In this document: in pieces, positions 1 to 5,508 of the stretch
Position numbering within the stretch: the first letter of the stretch is position 1
Layout: every line of letters starts with the position of its first letter
Source of the DNA: Betaproteobacteria bacterium
Lineage (GTDB): Bacteria > Pseudomonadota > Gammaproteobacteria > Burkholderiales > SG8-39
Length of the DNA: 9,349 nucleotides
Direction of reading: 5' to 3'
NCBI GenBank assembly: GCA_011391185.1
Contig: JAABRB010000117.1
Coordinates: forward strand, 1-9,349
Made by a program: the position numbers and the translations under genes
Notes under the pieces: generated by a model
What the model was told of the DNA's origin: nothing
What the model saw: only the letters and a program-made list of their open reading frames with translations
Databases searched by the model: none

Positions 1-418
1 GGTAGGTGGCGAGCACGATGGCCTGCGAGACCGGAACGAGCGGCGCGCCGAACCCGCCCTGCAGCGTACGGAAAAACACGAGGCTCTCCAGCGAATCGGC
101 GAGTCCGCACGCAAGCGACGCCGCGGCAAAGGCGATCACGCACGAATTGCAGAGGCGCCGCCAGCCGAAGCGCGACACCAGCCAGCCCGCCATCGGCGTG
201 ATCACCGCGGTGGCAACGATGTTCGACGTGACCACCCAGGCGATCTGGTCCTGGGTGGCGGAGAGCGCGCCCTGCATCTGCGGAAGCGCGACGTTCGCGA
301 TCGTGACCGTCATCGCGTAGAGGAAAGTCACCGCGGTGCAGGTCGCGAGGACCATCGCGCGCCCGAGCGCAGTGTCCGGCGCTTCGTGCCCGGCGGCCGG
401 GGCCGCCGCCGTGCTCAT
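1..418 (-). CDS. DHA2/EmrB-type MFS multidrug exporter, N-terminal part
   Basis: This is the first 139 residues of an inner-membrane major facilitator transporter; the rest lies beyond the window's left edge. A short polar N-terminus (residues 1-20) leads into TM1 (about 21-43, ending ANVALP), then the family-typical stretch QMQGALSATQDQIAWVVTSN (48-67). The motif-A-like loop GWLVSRFGWRR follows at 78-88, then TM3 and the FRTLQGGFGAPLVPVSQA region (116-133). This order matches the EmrB/QacA (DHA2, 14-TM) drug:proton antiporters closely. The ATG at 418-416 lies 10 bp after the stop of the upstream deacetylase-like gene, so the two are probably co-transcribed; the Shine-Dalgarno is weak (GAGCAGG). 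Such exporters usually remove toxic organic compounds, so in this context it may export an inhibitory substrate or intermediate. That role is inference; the family call is firm. Confidence 0.9.
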   Translation of the reverse strand, partial: MSTAAAPAAGHEAPDTALGRAMVLATCTAVTFLYAMTVTIANVALPQMQGALSATQDQIAWVVTSNIVATAVITPMAGWLVSRFGWRRLCNSCVIAFAAASLACGLADSLESLVFFRTLQGGFGAPLVPVSQAIVLATY

Positions 419-428
419 TCAGGCCTGC

Positions 429-1301
429 TCACCGAGCGGACAGGCTGTTGAACCAGTCGAGGATCTGCGCGCCGTTCCAGAACACCACGCCGGGACGGCC
501 AGCCATCTCCGCGAACGCGCGCTCGACGTGGCGGATGCGGTGCGGCACGCCGGAGAGATAGGGATGGCAGGCGACCGCCATGAACTTGGCGCGCTCGGCG
601 CTTTCCTCGTACAGGCACTCGAAGTGATCCATCACGCGTGAGTGAAAGACATCCGAGGTCTGGTACTGGAGCGCCATCAGGACGATGTCGTGCAGCTCGA
701 AGTTGTAGGGCAGCGCGACGATCGGCTTGCCGGTGGTCTTGAGCCGGACCGGCTCGTCGTCGAGCACCCAGTCGCCGATGTACTCGATGCCCGCCTCGGC
801 GAGGTAGTCGATGGTGTCGAAGGTCTGCGTGAGCCCGGGTCCGAACCAGCCGCGCGGGCGCTTTCCCGAGAACTTGGTGATGATCTCGACCGCGCGCTGG
901 ATCGTCTCGCGCTGGTTCTCGAGCTTGTGCATTGGAATCTGCTCGTAGCTGTGGGCGTTCAGCTCCCAGCCGCTCTTCATGCATGCTTCGACGAGTTGCG
1001 GGTAGGTCTCGCAGGTTTTCGCGTTGAGGGTCACCGTCGGCTTGATGCCGAGGCGCTCGTACATGCTGCGCAGCCGCCAGAACCCGACGCGGTTGCCGTA
1101 CTCGTGCCAGGTCCAGTTGGGCAGATCCGGAATCATGGGCTGGCCCTGCGGCGGCGTGATCACCATGCGTGCCATCGGCCGCGAAAGATCCCATTCCTCG
1201 AGCGAGATGACGGGCCAGACGACGAGCCGCGCGCCGTCGGGCAGCTTGAGCGGCGGGCGGCCTTCGATCGCGGAGTAGGGCAGGCGTTCGTGGGGAAGCA
1301 T
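429..1301 (-). CDS. polysaccharide deacetylase (CE4/NodB fold) family hydrolase, PuuE-like
   Basis: The 290-residue cytoplasmic protein has no signal peptide, unlike cell-wall deacetylases. It resembles the branch of the NodB-fold family that includes the allantoinase PuuE. It shows WPVISLEEWD at 29-38, where classical CE4 enzymes have the catalytic DD pair, then HEYGNRVGFWR (66-76) and NAHSYEQIPMH (115-125). The second corresponds to the H(S/T)xxH metal motif, but the second His is replaced by Gln121. RPRGWFGPGL (148-157) and ACHPYLSG (244-251) follow. The reaction is therefore probably hydrolysis of an amide or cyclic amide bond in a small molecule rather than polysaccharide deacetylation; this is inference. 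The start is well set: AGGAGGAG at 1308-1315 lies 6 nt before the ATG. The gene leads a two-gene minus-strand unit with the MFS exporter and is divergent from the bicupin gene, sharing the repeat-bearing spacer 1302-1482. Confidence 0.88.
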   Translation of the reverse strand: MLPHERLPYSAIEGRPPLKLPDGARLVVWPVISLEEWDLSRPMARMVITPPQGQPMIPDLPNWTWHEYGNRVGFWRLRSMYERLGIKPTVTLNAKTCETYPQLVEACMKSGWELNAHSYEQIPMHKLENQRETIQRAVEIITKFSGKRPRGWFGPGLTQTFDTIDYLAEAGIEYIGDWVLDDEPVRLKTTGKPIVALPYNFELHDIVLMALQYQTSDVFHSRVMDHFECLYEESAERAKFMAVACHPYLSGVPHRIRHVERAFAEMAGRPGVVFWNGAQILDWFNSLSAR

Positions 1302-1482
1302 CGGTTTCTCCTCCTGATATCAGCGGCCGTCCGTCTCGCATCGGCACGCGAAGTGGGTATGCTAAATGGTACTAGATACCGGTACCCGATACCGGTACTC
1401 GATACGTCTTGCATCACGCTGCGATACCCGGCAAATTCTTGGTTCGACACCGGATCCGCTCGACCCAGGCTGAGGAGGAACC
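1302..1482. promoter_or_regulatory. divergent promoter region between deacetylase-like and bicupin genes
   Basis: This 181-bp spacer must carry the promoters of both divergent units. It has strong ribosome binding sites at each end: AGGAGGAG on the minus strand at 1308-1315, and AGGAGG on the plus strand at 1473-1478. Its central part holds the triple 13-bp repeat listed separately and is less GC-rich than the flanks. I see no -35/-10 pair good enough to assign: the best plus-strand pair, TTGCAT (1409-1414) with CAAATT (1432-1437), matches only 3 of 6 bases in each box. Promoter activity is inferred from gene arrangement. Confidence 0.6.
1368..1406. repeat. three tandem 13-bp palindromic repeats, probable operator
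   Basis: Three units abut with no spacer: GGTACTAGATACC (1368-1380), GGTACCCGATACC (1381-1393) and GGTACTCGATACG (1394-1406). The consensus is GGTACYMGATACC. Each unit is itself an inverted repeat of the form GGTA-N5-TACC (the last unit ends TACG), which is the shape of a dimeric repressor site. The position, midway between two divergent genes, fits a shared operator bound by several dimers. The regulator is not in the window. A GntR-type protein is possible because several of that family bind GGTA/TACC-like palindromes, but that is a guess. Confidence 0.75.
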
Positions 1483-2343
1483 ATGGCTACCCACTGTCCC
1501 ATCGTGCACGTTGACGACGTCCCGCCGCTGAACATGGACCCGAAGCAGGGCTGGAGCATCTCGGACTTCCGCGTGATCATGGACGGGCGCATCGGCTGCT
1601 CGTCGACGATCTTTCGCGGCCTGTTCATGCCCGGCGCGATCCACAAGAAGCACCGCCACGACAACTGCGACGAGATGTACTACGTGCTGCGCGGCCACGG
1701 CCTGGCCGGCGCGGGCGATGACCGGGTCGAACTTTTCGCCGGCCACTATCACTACATCCCGCGCGGCACGGAGCACTGGCTCGTCAACCTGAGCAAGTCC
1801 GAGCCGATCGAGGTGTACGGCATCTACGACCGCTCGCCAAGCCTCGAGGCGACGGGCTACGTCTACACGGGCGATGTTACCGAGGCCGAAATCAAGGCGC
1901 CGCGCACCGCGAGCCGCGACCGCAAGCATCCCGTGATCCACGACGATCTCGTGCCGATCTACAAGACCTCGCGCGGAGAAGGCTGGACGCAGGATTACTT
2001 CAACCAGCCGATCAGCCGCCTCCACGGCGCGACCACGACCTGGATGCAGGGGTACTTCGGCGCGGGCACCGTGCACCAGAAGCACGTCCACGCGAACTGC
2101 GAGGAGGTCTGCTACATCCTCAAGGGACACGGCCTCGCGGGTGTGGGCAAGCACCGCGTCGAACTGCACGCGGGCCATTTCCACTTCATCCGCCCGGGCG
2201 AGGAGCATTGGCTTGCCAACCTGAGCAAGACCGAAGTCCTCATTGCGCCAGGCTGGTATATCGGCGCGGGCGATCTCGACGAAACCGGCTACCGGCACCT
2301 TGGGCCGGTCACGGCCGAGGACCTCAAGGAGCGGACCGAATAG
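1483..2343 (+). CDS. bicupin (two-cupin-domain) protein
   Basis: The 286-residue soluble protein is built from two homologous cupin domains. Domain 1 shows the full motif G51-x5-H57-x-H59-x4-E64-x6-G71, then G87-x5-P93-x-G95-x2-H98-x3-N102. Domain 2 shows G195-x5-H201-x-H203-x4-E208-x6-G215, then G231, G239, H242 and N246, with the usual Pro displaced by one position (RPG instead of PRG). Both barrels therefore keep the 3-His/1-Glu metal ligands. The two domains share long runs such as GHGLAG, VELxAGHxHxI and NLSK, so the protein arose by internal duplication. Bicupins include dioxygenases, decarboxylases and isomerases; I cannot assign the reaction. The start is set by AGGAGG 4 nt upstream of the ATG. 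It is followed after 40 bp by the enolase-superfamily gene, so the two likely act in one pathway. Confidence 0.9.
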   Translation: MATHCPIVHVDDVPPLNMDPKQGWSISDFRVIMDGRIGCSSTIFRGLFMPGAIHKKHRHDNCDEMYYVLRGHGLAGAGDDRVELFAGHYHYIPRGTEHWLVNLSKSEPIEVYGIYDRSPSLEATGYVYTGDVTEAEIKAPRTASRDRKHPVIHDDLVPIYKTSRGEGWTQDYFNQPISRLHGATTTWMQGYFGAGTVHQKHVHANCEEVCYILKGHGLAGVGKHRVELHAGHFHFIRPGEEHWLANLSKTEVLIAPGWYIGAGDLDETGYRHLGPVTAEDLKERTE

Positions 2344-2383
2344 TGCCGCGCGCCGCATTACCCGCGCATCGCGGAACGCTGAA

Positions 2384-3556
2384 ATGAAAATCACTGCGAT
2401 CAAGGCCTGGTGGCTGCACGTCCCGATCCCCGAGGCCCAGCAGCACGTGAGCGACTATGGGCGCCACACGTCGTTCGATACGGCGCTGGTGCGTGTCGAG
2501 ACCGACGCCGGGATCACCGGGCATGGGGAGGCGAAGGCGGCGGTCGGCGGGCAGGGCGTGTACGGCGCGCTCGTCGGCACCATCCTGCAGGATCTGGCGC
2601 CGTCGCTCATCGGGCGCGATCCGCGCGACCCCGCGCGCCTGTGGGAGGAGATGTACAACGGCAGCCGTGCGCATTACGCGCTGGCCGCGGGGCACGGTTT
2701 TCCGAGCCTGGGACGCCGCGGTCTGACAATCTCGGGCATCAGCGGCATCGACATCGCGCTGTGGGACATCCTCGGCCAATCGCTCGGCGTACCGGTGTGG
2801 CGACTGCTTGGCGGCAGGACGCACGACTGGCTTCCCGCCTACGCGTCGGGCGGCTGGGCCACCACCGATGCGATCGGCGAGCAGCTCGGCGGCTACGTTC
2901 AGAAGGGGTTTCGCGCGGTAAAGATGCGCATCGGCGCGCAGGACGGCTCGCCGCAGGCTTCCGCCGAGCGCGTAATCGCCGCGCGCAAGGCGCTCGGACC
3001 CGCGATCGGTCTCATGGGCGACGCGCACGGCACCTTCCACTCGCGCGATGCGCGCCGCTTTGCGCGGCTCGTCGAGGACTGCGACCTGGCCTGGTTCGAG
3101 GAGCCCGTGTCGCCAGACGATCTGACCGGCATGGCGGAGGTGCGTGCCGCGACCGATATTCCGATCGCTGCGGGCGAGAGCCTCTTCACGCGCTTCGAGT
3201 TCCGCGATGTGATCGACGCGCGTGCCGTCGACGTGCTGCAGCCCGATCCCGCGATCTGCGGCGGCCTCACCGAGACGCAGCGCATCGCAACCCTCGCAAG
3301 CGCGCACCAGCTGCGGCTCGCGCCCCACCTCTGGGGCGGCGCGGTGATGTTCGCCGCGGGGCTGCATGTCTCAATCGCATCCCCGGCGGCGTTCGTCCTC
3401 GAGTACTCGCTCGGCGCGAACCCGATGTTGCACGATCTTTCCGCCGCCACGTTCCCGGTGGTCGACGGCGGAATCGCCGCACCCGACCGGCCGGGGCTGG
3501 GGGTGCGCATTCGCGACGAATTCGTCGCGCGCTACGCGGTGCGGCAGCAGGCGTGA
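2384..3556 (+). CDS. enolase-superfamily enzyme, mandelate racemase subgroup (probable acid-sugar dehydratase or racemase)
   Basis: The 390-residue protein begins with the capping domain (about 1-125) and continues into the (beta/alpha)7-beta barrel. Visible catalytic features are K180-M-R182 (the KxK position, with Arg at the second site), the magnesium ligands D213 (in GDAHGT), E240 (in WFEEP) and E265 (in AAGES), and a His/Asp dyad formed by H315 (in LAPHLWGG) and D288 (in LQPDPAICGG). Members abstract the alpha proton of a carboxylate and then dehydrate, racemise or isomerise it; the mandelate racemase branch mainly handles acid sugars. The neighbouring TRAP importer for organic acids supports such a role, but the specific substrate is unknown. 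The ATG at 2384 gives the canonical start MKITAIKAWW. An open frame extends upstream but lies inside the bicupin gene. The ribosome binding site is weak, so translation may depend partly on the upstream gene. Confidence 0.92.
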   Translation: MKITAIKAWWLHVPIPEAQQHVSDYGRHTSFDTALVRVETDAGITGHGEAKAAVGGQGVYGALVGTILQDLAPSLIGRDPRDPARLWEEMYNGSRAHYALAAGHGFPSLGRRGLTISGISGIDIALWDILGQSLGVPVWRLLGGRTHDWLPAYASGGWATTDAIGEQLGGYVQKGFRAVKMRIGAQDGSPQASAERVIAARKALGPAIGLMGDAHGTFHSRDARRFARLVEDCDLAWFEEPVSPDDLTGMAEVRAATDIPIAAGESLFTRFEFRDVIDARAVDVLQPDPAICGGLTETQRIATLASAHQLRLAPHLWGGAVMFAAGLHVSIASPAAFVLEYSLGANPMLHDLSAATFPVVDGGIAAPDRPGLGVRIRDEFVARYAVRQQA

Positions 3557-3711
3557 GCGGCGGCAGTTGCCCGCAAGCGACTTGGCATATACTGCCTCCA
3601 GTCGCGCAGGGAGGAGGGCCCCGGCGGCAATTCCACCCCGCGATCGCATCGCATCAAAGGCACTGCCTGTCGATTTTCAATCTGCCTTTTTATTCAACGG
3701 GAGGACTCGCC
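3557..3711 (+). promoter_or_regulatory. leader/promoter region of the TRAP operon
   Basis: This 155-bp spacer contains no gene. A possible promoter is TTGCCC (3567-3572) with TATACT (3588-3593), but the spacing of 15 bp is short. The ACTGCC word recurs: GGCAGT at 3562-3567 pairs with ACTGCC at 3591-3596, and an 11-bp perfect palindrome AGGCACTGCCT sits at 3658-3668. These could be an operator or RNA structure. The region ends in a good ribosome binding site, GGGAGGA (3699-3705), for dctP. A separate promoter would let the transporter be expressed independently of the upstream enzymes; this is inference. Confidence 0.4.
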
Positions 3712-4806
3712 ATGGAACGTCGCAAATTTCTGACTGGCGCCGCGGCCGGAGGGGCCGCAGTTGCTGCCTCAACGCTTTCCGCACCGGCGATCTCGCAAGG
3801 GATCAAGCAGCTCAAGATGGTGACGACCTGGCCCAAGAACTTCCCCGGGCTGGGCACCGGCGCGGAACACCTCGCCAAGCGCATCAATGCAATGTCCGGC
3901 GGCAAGCTGGAAGTGAAGGTCTTCGCCGCGGGCGAGCTCGTCCCCCCATTCCAGTCCTTTGACGCCGTCTCCAGCGGCAACGCGGAGATGAGCCACTCGG
4001 TGTCCTACTACTGGCAGGGCAAGTCCCCGGCGTTCAACTTTTTCGCCGCGGTGCCCTTCGGCATGACGGCCATGGAGCATGCCGCCTGGATCCTGTGGGG
4101 CGGAGGCATGAAGCTGTGGGAGGAGCTGGGCGACCAGTTCGGCGTCAAACCTTTCATGCGCGCGAGCACGGGCGTGCAGATGGGCGGCTGGTATCGCAAG
4201 GAGATCAACAGCCTCGACGACTACAAGGGCCTCAAGTTCCGCATGCCGGGGCTGGGCGGCGAAGTGCTGCGCAAGCTCGGCGCAGCGGTGGTCAACCTGC
4301 CGGGCGGCGAGATCTTCCCCGCGCTGCAGGCCGGCACCATCGACGGCACCGAGTGGGTGGGCCCGTGGAACGACATGGCCTTCGGGTTCTACAGGGTTGC
4401 CAAGTACTACTACTGGCCGGGCTTCCACGAGCCCAACACGACCGGCGAGGTGCTGGTCAACAAGAAGGTGTGGGGAAGCCTCTCCAAGGAGCATCAGGAG
4501 ATCATCGAGGTGGCGGTGCAGGCCGAAGCCCTGCGCGAGTACGCCGAGTTCTACTGGGGCAACTCGACCTCGCTCGAGGTTCTGCTGACGAAGCACAAGG
4601 TTGAGCTGCGCAAGTTCTCCGACGAGCTGCTCTCGGCGATCGGCAAGGTGTCGGGCGAAGTGGTGGCGGAGGTCGGCCACAAGGACGCGTTCACCACGAA
4701 GGTCTACGATAGCTTTATCAGCTTCCGCAAGCAGGCGATTGCGTGGACGCGGATCGGCGAGCAGGGCTTCATGAACGCGCGCGCGCTGCCGTTCAAATAC
4801 TCGTAG
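3712..4806 (+). CDS. dctP: TRAP transporter substrate-binding protein, DctP family (TakP-like)
   Basis: The 364-residue periplasmic binding protein captures an organic acid and delivers it to the DctQM permease. The N-terminus MERRKFLTGAAAGGAAVAAS is a twin-arginine-type signal, with processing expected near APAISQ (24-29), so it is probably exported folded. The mature part has the DctP pattern: FAAGELVPPFQSFDAVSSG (71-89), GVQMGGWYRKEIN (154-166), GLKFRMPGLGG (173-183), EIFPALQAGTIDGTEWVGP (200-218). Arg177 is at the place of the conserved carboxylate-binding arginine. From memory it resembles the Rhodobacter TakP 2-oxoacid-binding protein (similar GVQMGGW-R-EIN and TEWVGP stretches), which suggests a 2-oxo or 2-hydroxy acid ligand. 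The context also allows a sugar acid. The start is supported by GGGAGGA 6 nt upstream. It is the first TRAP gene, followed by a hairpin-containing spacer and then dctQM. Confidence 0.93.
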   Translation: MERRKFLTGAAAGGAAVAASTLSAPAISQGIKQLKMVTTWPKNFPGLGTGAEHLAKRINAMSGGKLEVKVFAAGELVPPFQSFDAVSSGNAEMSHSVSYYWQGKSPAFNFFAAVPFGMTAMEHAAWILWGGGMKLWEELGDQFGVKPFMRASTGVQMGGWYRKEINSLDDYKGLKFRMPGLGGEVLRKLGAAVVNLPGGEIFPALQAGTIDGTEWVGPWNDMAFGFYRVAKYYYWPGFHEPNTTGEVLVNKKVWGSLSKEHQEIIEVAVQAEALREYAEFYWGNSTSLEVLLTKHKVELRKFSDELLSAIGKVSGEVVAEVGHKDAFTTKVYDSFISFRKQAIAWTRIGEQGFMNARALPFKYS

Positions 4807-4827
4807 CCGAGATCGGCATTACCACTC

Positions 4828-4866
4828 TCGAGGCCGGGCAGCGTTGACGACGCGGTCCGGCCTCGA
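4828..4866 (+). promoter_or_regulatory. intergenic hairpin between dctP and dctQ
   Basis: TCGAGGCCGG (4828-4837) and CCGGCCTCGA (4857-4866) form a perfect 10-bp inverted repeat. Inside the loop a second short stem, GCGT/ACGC (4841-4844 with 4850-4853), can form. No T-run follows, so it is not a classical terminator. Strong hairpins between a binding-protein gene and its permease genes commonly stabilise the upstream mRNA or attenuate transcription so that the binding protein is made in excess. That function is inferred here. Confidence 0.6.
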
Positions 4867-4953
4867 ATTGCGTGACACCTGAGCCGGCGCGGAATCGCAG
4901 CGTGCCGGGCTGAAGCAGGGGAGGAGCGCCGGCATGCACAGAGGAAGCGCGAC

Positions 4954-5508
4954 ATGACGTCCCTGGCACAAACGGTGCGCACGATCGATGCCCTGAACGA
5001 GCACATCGGCCGGGCCATTTCCTGGCTCGCGCTCTGCATGGTGCTGGTCCAGTTCGCACTGGTCATGATGCGCTACGTGTTCGGGCTCGGGTCGACGATC
5101 ATGCAGGAGTCGGTCGTGTACATGCACGCGATCGTGTTCCTGGTCGCGGCGGGCTATACCCTGGTGCACGACGGCCATGTGCGCGTCGACATCTTCTACG
5201 CCACCGCCTCGCCGCGGGCAAAGGCCATCATCGACATCATCGGGGTGTCCGTCTTCCTGCTGCCGATGTGCGCGCTCATCGCCTGGGTCGGATGGCCCTA
5301 CGTGCGTGCGTCGTGGGCGGTCCTGGAGATTTCCCAGGAAGGCAGGCTGGGAATCCCCGCGGTCTACCTGTTCAAGACGCTGATCCTGGTCTTCGCCGGC
5401 CTGCTGGCGTTGCAGGGGCTCGCGCTTGCGGCACGCTCGATGCTCGTTCTCAAGGGCGTCGTCATGCCGAATACCTGGAAGGACGCCGAACAGGAGTTGC
5501 GGTCGTGA
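4954..5508 (+). CDS. dctQ: TRAP transporter small permease subunit, DctQ family
   Basis: The 184-residue inner-membrane protein has four hydrophobic segments (about 22-44, 54-72, 91-116, 139-163), the normal DctQ layout. The family hallmark loop after TM2 is present as HDGHVRVDIFY (72-82). DctQ partners DctM to form the sodium-coupled TRAP permease fed by the DctP protein encoded upstream. The ATG at 4954 is preceded by GAGGAAG with suitable spacing; another ATG at 4934 is out of frame. The C-terminal tail is polar (TWKDAEQELRS). The stop codon overlaps the dctM start (GTGA), so the two subunits are translationally coupled. Confidence 0.93.
   Translation: MTSLAQTVRTIDALNEHIGRAISWLALCMVLVQFALVMMRYVFGLGSTIMQESVVYMHAIVFLVAAGYTLVHDGHVRVDIFYATASPRAKAIIDIIGVSVFLLPMCALIAWVGWPYVRASWAVLEISQEGRLGIPAVYLFKTLILVFAGLLALQGLALAARSMLVLKGVVMPNTWKDAEQELRS

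Noticed and set aside
6..320. Plus-strand open frame at the left edge
   Set aside because: It is antisense to a well-supported MFS transporter and has no recognisable features.
2243..2383. An in-frame upstream start for the enolase-superfamily gene
   Set aside because: The extension overlaps the bicupin coding region and encodes an Arg/Ser-rich sequence, whereas the ATG at 2384 gives the standard family N-terminus.
3582..3596. Sigma-54 promoter (TTGGCAT...TGCC) upstream of dctP
   Set aside because: The GG and GC elements are two bases closer together than the required spacing, so it does not fit a -24/-12 promoter.
2410..4806. A single very long open frame of almost 800 codons across the enolase-superfamily gene and into dctP
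   Set aside because: Its upstream two-thirds is an arginine/alanine-rich off-frame reading of the enolase-superfamily gene, typical of GC-rich DNA. Only the part from 3712 is real (dctP).
4806..4817. Rho-independent terminator directly after dctP
   Set aside because: GCCG/CGGC forms only a 4-bp stem with no T-run. The larger hairpin at 4828-4866 is the notable structure.
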